NCBI GenBank assembly: GCA_945878375.1
Contig: CAMDWG010000019.1
Location: forward strand, 1 to 62,637
Direction of reading: 5' to 3'
DNA from: Roseomonas mucosa
Lineage (GTDB): Bacteria > Pseudomonadota > Alphaproteobacteria > Acetobacterales > Acetobacteraceae
DNA: 62,637 nucleotides
Both the position numbers and the translations under genes were made by a program. Below, piece after piece: positions 16,650 to 24,643 of the stretch (position 1 is its first letter; each line of letters starts with the position of its first letter). The notes below the pieces were generated by a model that was given only the letters and a program-made list of their open reading frames with translations, was not told the DNA's origin and ran no database searches.

Positions 16650-18878
16650 ATGGACAAGCAGCCCGCCGACGCCGCCCCTCCCTCGGTCTCCGCCATCGCC
16701 TCCCCGGTGGCCGCCGACGACCCCGCCCGCTTCATCAATCGCGAGCTATCCTGGCTCGCCTTCAACACCCGCGTGCTGGAGGAAGCGGCCAATCCACGCC
16801 ATCCGCTGCTGGAACGTCTGCGCTTCGTCGCGATCTCGGCCTCCAACCTCGACGAATTCTATTCGGTGCGCGTCGCGGGGCTGATCGGGCAGGAAAGGGC
16901 CGGCGTCGCCACCCTGTCGGCCGATGGTCTCACGCCCGCGCGCGCGCTGGCGGCGATCCATGCCGAGGCGCGGGAGCTGATCGTGGGCCAGCAGGAGGCC
17001 TGGCGCGAGGTACGCGGGCTGCTGGAACAGGCAGGCCTCGTGCTGTGCGAGACGGAAGCGCTGACGCCGGCCGACCGCGCCTGGCTCGAGAGCTGGTTCA
17101 TGGACCGGATCTTCCCCGTGCTCACGCCGCTCGCGGTCGATCCGGCGCATCCCTTTCCCTTCATCTCCAACCTCGCGCTCTGCATGGTGCTGAAGCTGAT
17201 GCGGGAGGAGGATGGGGGCACGATGCGCGCCCTGCTGCCGCTGCCGCCGCAGGTCGAGCGCTTCATCCGCCTGCCCGCGCGCGACAGCGCGGCGGGGGAT
17301 GCGACGATCCGCTTCGTGATGCTGGAAGACCTGATCCGGCTGTTCCTCGACCGGCTCTTCCCCGGCTTCGTGCCCATCGAGACCAGCCTGTTCCGCCTGA
17401 TCCGCGACACCGATGTGGAATTCGAGGAAGAGGCGGAAGACCTCGTCCGGTCCTATGAGACCGCGCTGAAGCGCCGCCGCCGCGGCCGGGCGATCCGGCT
17501 TTCGGTCGATGCGCGCATGCCCGCCGACATGCTGGAGCTGGTGGCGGAGGAATTGGACGCGGATCTCGGCGCGGTCTTCAAGGTGGACGGGCTGCTCGGC
17601 GTCTCCGACCTCACGCAGATGATCGTGGATGACCGGCCGGACCTGCTGTTCACGCCCTACACGCCGCGCTTCCCCGAACGCATCCTGGATTTCGGCGGCG
17701 ACTGCTTCGCGGCCATCGCGGCGAAGGACATCGTCGTCCACCACCCCTATGAAAGCTTCGACGTGGTGGTGCAGTTCCTGCGCCAGGCCGCGCGCGACCC
17801 GAGCGTCGTCGCGATCAAGCAGACGCTGTATCGCACCAGCCGCGACAGCCCGATCGTCAAGGCGCTGATCGAGGCCGCCGAATTGGGCAAATCCGTCACC
17901 GGCATCGTCGAGATCAAGGCCCGCTTCGACGAGGAACGGAACATCGCGCTGGCCCGAGAGCTGGAAGCCGCCGGCGTGCAGGTGGTCTTCGGCTTCGTGG
18001 AGCTGAAGACCCACGCCAAGGTCAGCCTCGTGGTGCGCCGCGAACGCGACGGGCTGCGCAGCTACGCGCATTTCGGCACCGGCAACTATCACCCGGTCAC
18101 CGCGCGCATCTACACCGACCTCAGCTTCTTCACCGCCGACCCGGCGCTGACGCGGGACGCGCAGAAGCTGTTCAACTACATGACCGGCTATGCACGGCCC
18201 GAGACGATGGAGGGGCTGGCCTTCGCGCCGCTGACCATCCGCCCCGCACTCCTCGGCCTGATCGAGCGCGAGATCGCCTTTTCCCGAGATGGCAAGCCTG
18301 CCGGCATCTGGCTCAAGATGAACTCCCTGGTGGACGAGCAGCTCATTGACGCCCTGTATCGGGCGAGCGAGGCGGGGGTGAAGGTGGATTGCGTGGTGCG
18401 CGGCATCTGCTGCCTGCGCCCTGGCGTCGCGGGGCTGTCCGAGAACATCCGGGTGAAGTCGATCGTCGGCCGGTTCCTGGAGCATAGCCGCGTCTATGTC
18501 TTCGGCAACGGGCACCGCTTGCCATCCCGCCGCGCGCGGGTCTTCATCTCCTCCGCCGACATGATGGCGCGCAACATGGACTGGCGCGTGGAGACGATGG
18601 TGCCGATCGAGAACCCCACCGTGCACGCGCAGATCCTGGACCAGGTGATGGTGGTGAACCTGCAGGACACGATGCAGAGTTGGGAACTCGGCCCCGATGG
18701 GGTCTATCGGCGCACGCCGCCCGGCGACAAGCCGGTCTCCGCGCATGAATACTTCATGACGAACCCTTCCTTGTCGGGCCGCGGGAGCGCGCTGAAGCCG
18801 CGCGCGCCGCGCACGGCCAGGATGTCCTCGGGCGTGCCTTCGGCGCGACGTCGGGCAGACCGGGTCTCGCAGGACTGA
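16650..18878 (+). CDS. ppk: polyphosphate kinase 1
   Basis: A 742-residue PPK1 that reversibly polymerises ATP gamma-phosphate into polyphosphate. All four family domains are present: the N-terminal helical domain with [20 protein letters not shown], the head domain, and two phospholipase-D-like catalytic domains. The phospho-accepting histidine is His474 in [12 protein letters not shown]. Other family motifs are [29 protein letters not shown] and [14 protein letters not shown]. The ATG at 16650 fits the family start; the frame extends upstream but through hda in another frame. It forms a tight pair with the exopolyphosphatase gene that follows 13 bases later. Confidence 0.96.
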   Translation: MDKQPADAAPPSVSAIASPVAADDPARFINRELSWLAFNTRVLEEAANPRHPLLERLRFVAISASNLDEFYSVRVAGLIGQERAGVATLSADGLTPARALAAIHAEARELIVGQQEAWREVRGLLEQAGLVLCETEALTPADRAWLESWFMDRIFPVLTPLAVDPAHPFPFISNLALCMVLKLMREEDGGTMRALLPLPPQVERFIRLPARDSAAGDATIRFVMLEDLIRLFLDRLFPGFVPIETSLFRLIRDTDVEFEEEAEDLVRSYETALKRRRRGRAIRLSVDARMPADMLELVAEELDADLGAVFKVDGLLGVSDLTQMIVDDRPDLLFTPYTPRFPERILDFGGDCFAAIAAKDIVVHHPYESFDVVVQFLRQAARDPSVVAIKQTLYRTSRDSPIVKALIEAAELGKSVTGIVEIKARFDEERNIALARELEAAGVQVVFGFVELKTHAKVSLVVRRERDGLRSYAHFGTGNYHPVTARIYTDLSFFTADPALTRDAQKLFNYMTGYARPETMEGLAFAPLTIRPALLGLIEREIAFSRDGKPAGIWLKMNSLVDEQLIDALYRASEAGVKVDCVVRGICCLRPGVAGLSENIRVKSIVGRFLEHSRVYVFGNGHRLPSRRARVFISSADMMARNMDWRVETMVPIENPTVHAQILDQVMVVNLQDTMQSWELGPDGVYRRTPPGDKPVSAHEYFMTNPSLSGRGSALKPRAPRTARMSSGVPSARRRADRVSQD

Positions 18879-18891
18879 AGCAGGACCCAAG

Positions 18892-20439
18892 GTGGTGGAT
18901 GATTTCTCGCTGACCCCGCCGCGGATCAGCCGGAGGCGGGCCGATCTCCCCCGCCGCTTCGGCGTGGTGGACCTTGGTTCGAACTCCGTCCGGCTTGTCG
19001 TCTTCGAAGGCCTGTCGCGCAACCCGCTGCCGATCTTCAACGAGAAGGCGGTGCTCGGGCTCGGGCGCGGCCTGCAGCAGACCGGGCGGCTCAATCCCGA
19101 GGCGATCGAGCCCGCCCTGACGGTGTTGAGCCGCTATGGCGCGGTCGCCCAGGCGATGGGCGCCGATCCGGTCGAGATCCTGGCGACCGCCGCGACGCGG
19201 GATGCGGAGAACGGGCCGGACTTCATCGCCGCGATCAGCCGCCGGCTGCCCGACATCCCCATCCATGTGCTGTCGGGCACCGAGGAAGGCACGCTGTCGG
19301 CCGATGGGGTGCTGCTCGGCTTCTCGGGGGCGGATGGCGTGCTGGGCGACATGGGCGGCGGGTCGCTCGAACTGGTGGAGTTGGATGACGGGCGAAAGGG
19401 GCGGGCGACGTCGCTGCCCCTGGGTGCGCTGCGGCTCGCGGACCGCGCCAATGGCGACCCGACCCGTGCCCGCGCCATCGTGGAAGGCGAACTTGCGCGC
19501 ATCGCCTGGCTGAAGCAGGGCGAAGGGCGCGACCTGTACCTGGTCGGCGGCGCATGGCGGGCGCTGGCGCGGATGCATATCGCGCAGACCTCCTACCCGC
19601 TATCGATCGTCCACCACTATGTGCTGAAGCGGGAAGAAGCGCGGGACTTGGCCGGCGTGGTCGCGCAGGCCACGCGCAAGACGCTGGAGAAGCTGCCCGG
19701 CGCGCCCGCCAAGCGCCTCGGCGACATGCCCTTCGCCGCGGTGGTGCTGCGCCGCCTGCTGCGCGCGACCGGCGCGCGACGGGTGGTGTTCAGCGCCAAC
19801 GGATTGCGGGAAGGGTGGTACGCCCGCCTGCTGCCGCCCGAGGTGCGCGACGAGGACCCGCTGCGCGCCGCCGGCCAGGATCTCGCGCTGCGCTATGGCC
19901 GCGATCCGGAACTCGCCCCCGCGCTGTTCGCCTGGACCGCTTCGCTGTTCGAGGGCGAGACGCCAGAGGCCGCGCTGCTGCGCGAAGCCGCCTGCTCCAT
20001 CGCGGATATCGGCAGCCATGACCATCCCGACTACCGCGCGGAGCAGGCCTTCTACCGCGTGCTGCGCCAGCCGGGCGTCGGCGTGGACCACCACCAGCGC
20101 GCCTTCCTCGCCCTGGTCGCGGCGCTGCGCTATGAAGCCGCTGCCGACGCGTCTTTCCTGGCGGCCGCGCGACCGCTGCTGGATCCCGTGGCGCTACGCC
20201 AGGCGGAAGCGCTGGGCGCGGCGCTGCGCCTGGCCTTCACGCTCTCGGGCGGCACGCCGGTGCTGCTGGGCGGCACATCGCTGCGCCGCTTCGGCGGCGA
20301 GTTGCGCCTGCGGCTGGTGGAAGGCAGCGGCGTCTTCGCGGGTGAAAGCGTGCAGCGCCGGCTGGACACCCTCGCCGCAGCGCTCGGCATGCCCGCGACG
20401 GTCGAGGTGGCGGGCGGTGGCGTGATGCCGGCCGCATGA
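18892..20439 (+). CDS. ppx: exopolyphosphatase/guanosine pentaphosphate phosphohydrolase
   Basis: A 515-residue Ppx/GppA enzyme of the ASKHA fold, releasing phosphate from polyphosphate ends. The phosphate-1 motif is GVVDLGSNSVRLVVFEG (24-40) and the phosphate-2 motif GDMGGGSLELVE (about 152-163); ATAATRDAENG is the conserved loop between them. A C-terminal helical, HD-like part (about 330-515) includes GSHDHPDYRAEQAFY. The start is GTG (18892, followed by another GTG). It is the last gene of the operon. An IS3 orfA remnant begins about 20 bases past its stop on the opposite strand. Confidence 0.94.
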   Translation: MVDDFSLTPPRISRRRADLPRRFGVVDLGSNSVRLVVFEGLSRNPLPIFNEKAVLGLGRGLQQTGRLNPEAIEPALTVLSRYGAVAQAMGADPVEILATAATRDAENGPDFIAAISRRLPDIPIHVLSGTEEGTLSADGVLLGFSGADGVLGDMGGGSLELVELDDGRKGRATSLPLGALRLADRANGDPTRARAIVEGELARIAWLKQGEGRDLYLVGGAWRALARMHIAQTSYPLSIVHHYVLKREEARDLAGVVAQATRKTLEKLPGAPAKRLGDMPFAAVVLRRLLRATGARRVVFSANGLREGWYARLLPPEVRDEDPLRAAGQDLALRYGRDPELAPALFAWTASLFEGETPEAALLREAACSIADIGSHDHPDYRAEQAFYRVLRQPGVGVDHHQRAFLALVAALRYEAAADASFLAAARPLLDPVALRQAEALGAALRLAFTLSGGTPVLLGGTSLRRFGGELRLRLVEGSGVFAGESVQRRLDTLAAALGMPATVEVAGGGVMPAA

Positions 20440-20460
20440 CGGCCGCGCCGCTGCCATGAG

Positions 20461-20726
20461 GCGGCTTCCTTCAGGATGACCTTCTCGAGCGTCAGGTCCG
20501 ACACCGCCTTCCGAAGCCGCGCATTCGCGCGCTCCAACTCCTTCAGCCGCTTCACCTGGCCGAGCTTCGGCCCGCCGAACTCCGTCCGCCGGCGGCAATA
20601 GGTCGGCTCCGTCACCCCGATCGCACGCACCGCATCGGCTACCGTCTTCCCCTGGCGAACCAGCACCTCCGCCTGCCGCAGCTTCGCGACAATCTCCTCC
20701 CGCGCGGGCGCCTTCGTTCGACCCAT
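20461..20726 (-). pseudogene. IS3-family transposase OrfA, 3'-truncated
   Basis: The frame starts MGRTKAPAREEIVAKLRQAE and continues through QGKTVADAVRAIGVTEPTY (the HTH), FGGPKLGQVKRLKELERANA, and the leucine-zipper segment ending LEKVILKEAA. In complete elements OrfA continues a few residues and orfB (the DDE part) follows with a -1 frameshift. Here homology stops at LKEAA, right beside the ppx stop codon. The frame then runs on antisense through ppx without meaning, and no orfB is present. The right end and catalytic half are deleted, so the element is dead. Upstream in-frame starts at 20738 and 20747 are also possible. Confidence 0.8.
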
Positions 20727-20774
20727 CCCGCACCCCATCGCTGCCACCGGACTACATCAACGGCGAACCGCTTC

Positions 20775-20840
20775 CAGACCAGCGCCCGATCGAGTTGACC
20801 CGCTCCGCGGGTCAACTCGATCGGGCATAAGCTGCCCTAG
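20775..20840. repeat. CTAG-bounded hairpin repeat, copy 3
   Basis: Read on the minus strand it begins CTAGGGCAGCTTATGCCC, followed by a perfect 20-base-arm hairpin (20784-20803 and 20807-20826, 3-base loop), and ends GGGCGCTGGTCTGG. The boundary sequence matches copy 2 (5529-5594), but the stem is entirely different. The first CTAG contains the TAG stop codon of the RsbW-like gene (20837-20839). It probably also works as a strong transcript-end hairpin for the seven-gene operon. Confidence 0.75.
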
Positions 20841-21280
20841 GACCCAGATGGCGTGCGCGGCAGCAGCCGCTGCACCCGGAAACGGTTCTCGCCATTCACG
20901 AGTTCATAGTGCTGGGTGTCCGTCATCTCCCGCACCAGGAACATCCCAAGCCCCCCGATCGCGCGGTCATCCAGTTCCGCGTCGATATCAGGCGCCGCCT
21001 TCGTCGTGGGATCGAAGGGCACGCCGCCATCGATGGTGGTCAGGCTCACATGGAGCCCGGCCGCATCGGCCTGCACCAGCAGTTCCACGTGGAACTGCGC
21101 GTCAACGCCTTCGGGCCAGGCGCAGCGTGCGATGTTGGTGACGATTTCCTCCGCCACCAGGCGAATCTGCAATGCCTCCGGCCCCGACGCGCCGGCGCCC
21201 AACAGATGCGCCTCGATGGAATCGAGCGTGCTATCCACCGTGTCGGGCGCGCGGTCACACCGCAGCAGGATGCCGGTCAT
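20837..21280 (-). CDS. RsbW-like anti-sigma/serine kinase (HATPase_c_2)
   Basis: This 147-residue GHKL-ATPase belongs to the class of RsbW/SpoIIAB kinases, which phosphorylate STAS antagonists and sequester a partner. The N box is RLVAEEIVTNIARCAW (about residues 44-59), the G1 region is TTIDGGVPFDPT, and the lid and G2 are RAIGGLGMFLVREMTD. It ends soon after NGENRFRVQRLLP. The ATG at 21280 begins 1 base after the STAS gene stop; a TTG 12 bases earlier would overlap. It is the last of seven coupled genes. No sigma factor gene is nearby, so its binding partner is unknown. Its TAG stop lies in a hairpin repeat. Confidence 0.85.
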   Translation of the reverse strand: MTGILLRCDRAPDTVDSTLDSIEAHLLGAGASGPEALQIRLVAEEIVTNIARCAWPEGVDAQFHVELLVQADAAGLHVSLTTIDGGVPFDPTTKAAPDIDAELDDRAIGGLGMFLVREMTDTQHYELVNGENRFRVQRLLPRTPSGS

Positions 21281-21281
21281 C

Positions 21282-21617
21282 TCAGGGCGCAACGGCCATC
21301 AGGGCGGCGGCTTCATCGTCTCGGATCGTCACCACCTTGTCGAAGCCGGACATGGTGAAAACCTCCCGCACCGTCGGCTGCAGGCCGAACAGGGACACGG
21401 CACCGCGGTTGGCCTTGGCAAGCTTCGCCGCCATCAGCACCACACGCAGCCCAGCGGAGGAGACATAGGTCACCTGGGTCATGTCCAACACGACGCGACG
21501 GCCCTCGCGTACTTCCGCCGTCAGCTTCCGCTCCGCATCCGCGGCGGTGCCCGTATCGATCCGACCGCTGACGCGGTGGATCAGGACCTCACCATTCACT
21601 TCGGTGGTCACATCCAT
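21282..21617 (-). CDS. STAS-domain anti-sigma factor antagonist (SpoIIAA/RsbV-like)
   Basis: A 111-residue single STAS domain: GEVLIHRVSGRIDTG at the first strands, VVLDMTQVTYVSSAGLRVVL around the phosphorylatable serine, then SLFGLQPTVREVF and MSGFDKVVTI. The serine in the VSSAGLR motif (residues 55-56) is the expected target of the neighbouring RsbW-like kinase and of the SpoIIE phosphatase. Its start overlaps the stop of the phosphatase gene by one base. It is very similar to the second STAS protein at 29503-29844, which even shares YVSSAGLRV-LMAAK-AKA, so the two are paralogs placed at both ends of the locus. Confidence 0.92.
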   Translation of the reverse strand: MDVTTEVNGEVLIHRVSGRIDTGTAADAERKLTAEVREGRRVVLDMTQVTYVSSAGLRVVLMAAKLAKANRGAVSLFGLQPTVREVFTMSGFDKVVTIRDDEAAALMAVAP

Positions 21618-23656
21618 CAGATCATCTCCTTCTCACGCGCGGGCGCATCGGCGACAGCCGCGACCCCGCGCCAATGCAGCGCTACCATGGTGATGTCGTC
21701 CGCCTGAGGCTCTGTCTCAGCGAACACCTCGACGCTCTGCGCCACCGCTTCGACGAGGCGCGCTGGCGCGAGTGCGCCGGCATCGGCGACGATCGCGGCC
21801 AGCCGCGCATCGCCAAACATCGCATCGCCGGGGCCAACCGCCTCTGTCACCCCATCGGTGAACATCAGCAGATGGTCCCCTGCGTCCAGCTGCAGGAACT
21901 GGTCGGCGAAGTCGATGCCATCCATCACGCCTAGCGCCATGCCGATCTCGACCGGCAACTCGCCTTCCCCGCCACCCGCGTTGCGGCGCCGTGGCGCGTT
22001 ATGGCCGGCATTGGCATAGGTCAGCACGCCGGTCCGGCAATCCAGCACCGCGACGATGGCGGTGGCGAACATGAGCGTCGGGTTGTCCGCCGCCAGCGTG
22101 TCATTGGCCTGTGCCAGCGCCTCCGCTGGCGTAGCGCCGCGTCCCATGGCGGCGCGCAGCAGGCTGCGGGCCATGGCGATGAAGATGGCCGCGCCCACGC
22201 CCTTGCCGGAGGCATCGCCGATCATCAGCAGCAGCCGGTTCTCGTCCAGCATGACCAGATCGCAGAAATCGCCGCCGACTTCCTTCGCCGGCTCCATCGC
22301 GGCGTGCAGCCGGAAGCAGTCGCGCTCCGGATAGGTGGTGGGCAGGGACGAAAGCTGAAGCCGGCGCGCCACGTCCAGTTCTTCCCGCATCCGGTTGAAC
22401 TGGAGCCGCTCATCCAGCGCCTGGCGGACCAGCGCCAGGTCGCGCGTGCGTTCGGCCAGCAGTTCCGCCATGGCGCGGTGCTGCTGCACGACATGGCCGG
22501 ACAGGCGCGCGAAGGCCGGGCCGAGGGTCGCGCCCTCCCCTTCCAGCAGCCCCAGGATCTCCTGCCGCGCCGGGCCCTCGAGCACTGCGGCGAGGCGCGA
22601 GATTTCCTGCGCGATCAGCACGCGTTCGCGCAAGCCAGCCAAGCGGTTCCCGGTCTGCAAGCGGTCCAGGGCCATGGTGTTGCTGCGGAGCGATTCCAGC
22701 GCGTCGCCGATCGCGCCGACTTCATCGCCGCGGCGGCCGACGGCGGCGGAGGCGAAGATGTCGCCGCCAGCCACGGCCTGCAGCGCACGGGCCAGTTCGG
22801 TCAGGGGGTCGAGCGCATCGCGGATGACGCCATAGAGCGCACTGCAGGTGACGGTGGCCGCCACCACCAGCAGCGCGGACGCCACCAGCAGCAGCAGCCG
22901 TCGGGACTTGATGGCCGCCGTGGCGTCGGCCAGCACCAATATCTCGCCAACCAGCGCGCCGGCCGAATTCACCGCCGGCGTCGGCTCCAGCCGGAAGATC
23001 CGGCCATCCATTTCAAGCGTATCGCCCGATTGCAGAATGGCGGCGCTGTCGCGCAGGCTCGCCGTGCTGGCGAACTGCAACGCTCCGTCCAGGTCGCGCA
23101 GCAGCAGGTCGGCGCCGAGATGCCGCGCGATCTGCCCGAGCACCTCCGACGCCGGCACGCCGATCGACACGAGATCGCCCTGGGCAAGACGCAGGCTGGC
23201 CACCAGCAGAACCTCGCCCTCGGCCTTCTCGAAGCCCGAGGTCACCTGGCCCGGCAAGAGGTCGCGCCGCAAGGCCGTGGCACCGCTGGCCATGGGGTCG
23301 GCCGCCGCCGGCACCGCGGCCAGGAGTTGTCCCTGCCCGCCGACCATATCGAGGCGCACACTCGAACCCAGCGGTTCCAGCAAGGTCGCCAGCCTCTGCC
23401 GGAGCAGGGATTCGTCCTGCCTGGCGCGCGCCGACAGCAGCGCTTCATCCGTGACGACGCTGCGCAGCGATGCAACGAGGGGCGCCGCGGCGCGGTCCAC
23501 CGCTTCCCGCAAGGTCGCGGATTGCAGGCTGGCCCGCACGGTGGCGGAGCGACCCTCTGCATCGCGCAGCACCAGCCAGGCCGGCGCCGCCACCGAAGTG
23601 GCCACAAGCAGCGTGGCAAGCGCGAACAGCAGCAGGATGCGGGATCGCAGCGACAT
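21617..23656 (-). CDS. membrane-bound SpoIIE-type PP2C phosphatase with HAMP domain
   Basis: A 679-residue protein. A first helix (about 7-27) and a second (about 257-280) bracket a periplasmic sensor domain. HAMP follows (LDPLTELARALQAVAGGDIF) with a helical linker. The C-terminal PP2C/SpoIIE domain is at about 440-660. The metal-binding aspartates are visible in GGDFCD, GDASGKGVGAA and FTDGVTEAVG. Such proteins dephosphorylate STAS antagonists and thereby flip the partner switch. Here the target is presumably the STAS protein encoded directly after it (one-base overlap) and possibly the second STAS protein at 29503. It starts 3 bases after the ABC_sub_bind gene. Confidence 0.93.
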   Translation of the reverse strand: MSLRSRILLLFALATLLVATSVAAPAWLVLRDAEGRSATVRASLQSATLREAVDRAAAPLVASLRSVVTDEALLSARARQDESLLRQRLATLLEPLGSSVRLDMVGGQGQLLAAVPAAADPMASGATALRRDLLPGQVTSGFEKAEGEVLLVASLRLAQGDLVSIGVPASEVLGQIARHLGADLLLRDLDGALQFASTASLRDSAAILQSGDTLEMDGRIFRLEPTPAVNSAGALVGEILVLADATAAIKSRRLLLLVASALLVVAATVTCSALYGVIRDALDPLTELARALQAVAGGDIFASAAVGRRGDEVGAIGDALESLRSNTMALDRLQTGNRLAGLRERVLIAQEISRLAAVLEGPARQEILGLLEGEGATLGPAFARLSGHVVQQHRAMAELLAERTRDLALVRQALDERLQFNRMREELDVARRLQLSSLPTTYPERDCFRLHAAMEPAKEVGGDFCDLVMLDENRLLLMIGDASGKGVGAAIFIAMARSLLRAAMGRGATPAEALAQANDTLAADNPTLMFATAIVAVLDCRTGVLTYANAGHNAPRRRNAGGGEGELPVEIGMALGVMDGIDFADQFLQLDAGDHLLMFTDGVTEAVGPGDAMFGDARLAAIVADAGALAPARLVEAVAQSVEVFAETEPQADDITMVALHWRGVAAVADAPAREKEMI

Positions 23657-23659
23657 GGC

Positions 23660-24643
23660 TCAGACGGTCTCCGCAGTGCGCAGCAGCCCGACGGGCGGGT
23701 AGAAATGCAGGTAGCGCGCACTCTCCATCCGGATCAGGTAGGACATGCGCGTGAGCGTCTCCACCGGAATGCTTTCCGGCGCCCGGCCGTCGCGCAGGAT
23801 CTGCTCCGCCTTGTACCCTGTGAAGGCGCCGACGCTGTAGTAGCGGCTGACCAGGCCAGCGAGCCCGTCGGCGAACAGCACGAACCGCTCGGTGGCAGCG
23901 AAGATGGGCAAGCGGAGAACCAATGCTCCGCGCGTGAGCACGGCGCGGTGGTTGTTGAGGAAGGTGTCGGGGGGGATGTAGAGCCAATCCACGCCGGCCT
24001 GCCGCGCCCGCAGCAACGCAAGCGGAATCGAAGCCGGATCCGGCTGCCGCGCCTCATTCAGCGCCACCGGCAATTCCACCAGGTTATCGCCCAGAAGCGC
24101 GCGCGCCTGCGCGACAACCGATCGCGAATTGCTTTCGTTCGGGTTGAAGATGGTGGCGACACGGGTGAAGGGGCGGTAGCGCGCCATCGCGCGCATCTGC
24201 ACCTCCACCGAAGCGATGTACTCGGTTCCGGTCACCGGGCGGCCCGGATCGGTGTTGGACCGGATGAGGCGGTTGCCGACCGGATCGGTGACGATGTTGA
24301 AGACCACCGGTACGCCCGTGATGTGCTTCGCCGGGTCCACCGCATCCCACGGCCCGAGCGCAGCCACGGCCAGGCCGGTTCCCCAGACATAGACCAGATC
24401 CGGCCGCACCTGCCGGACTTCCTGCACCAGGCCAGCCACCCGGCGCATATCCGTTGCGATGTCGCGCACGATCAGTTCGACCGGAATCCGGCGCGCGGCG
24501 AAATGGTCGCGGAACCCGTCGCAGGCTTCTTCCCAGCCGCGGGTCAGGAGCATCATGATGCGGAAGGGGCGTGCCTGCGCCACGGCGGGACTTGCCAGCA
24601 GAGATGCGGGTGCCGCCAGAAGATGTCGCCGTTGCAGCATCAC
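23660..24643 (-). CDS. ABC_sub_bind family periplasmic ligand-binding protein
   Basis: A 327-residue protein with a twin-Arg-like/hydrophobic signal peptide (RRHLLAAPASLLASPAVAQA). Its two-lobed binding fold is of the ABC_sub_bind (TrpX/YnjB-like) class: FRIMMLLTRGWEEACDGF, VRQVRPDLVYVWGTGLA, VPVVFNIVTDPV, RVATIFNPNESNSRSVV, and SYYSVGAFT-like VSRYYSVGAFTGYKAEQILR. These proteins usually feed an ABC importer, but no permease or ATPase is present. Placed between a sensor-MFS fusion and a SpoIIE phosphatase, it more likely presents a ligand to one of the membrane sensors. The ATG overlaps the preceding gene by 4 bases. Confidence 0.85.
   Translation of the reverse strand: MMLQRRHLLAAPASLLASPAVAQARPFRIMMLLTRGWEEACDGFRDHFAARRIPVELIVRDIATDMRRVAGLVQEVRQVRPDLVYVWGTGLAVAALGPWDAVDPAKHITGVPVVFNIVTDPVGNRLIRSNTDPGRPVTGTEYIASVEVQMRAMARYRPFTRVATIFNPNESNSRSVVAQARALLGDNLVELPVALNEARQPDPASIPLALLRARQAGVDWLYIPPDTFLNNHRAVLTRGALVLRLPIFAATERFVLFADGLAGLVSRYYSVGAFTGYKAEQILRDGRAPESIPVETLTRMSYLIRMESARYLHFYPPVGLLRTAETV

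Noticed and set aside
16746-19094. 782-codon reverse frame opposite ppk
   Set aside because: Shadow of ppk/ppx caused by high third-position GC; no recognisable motif.
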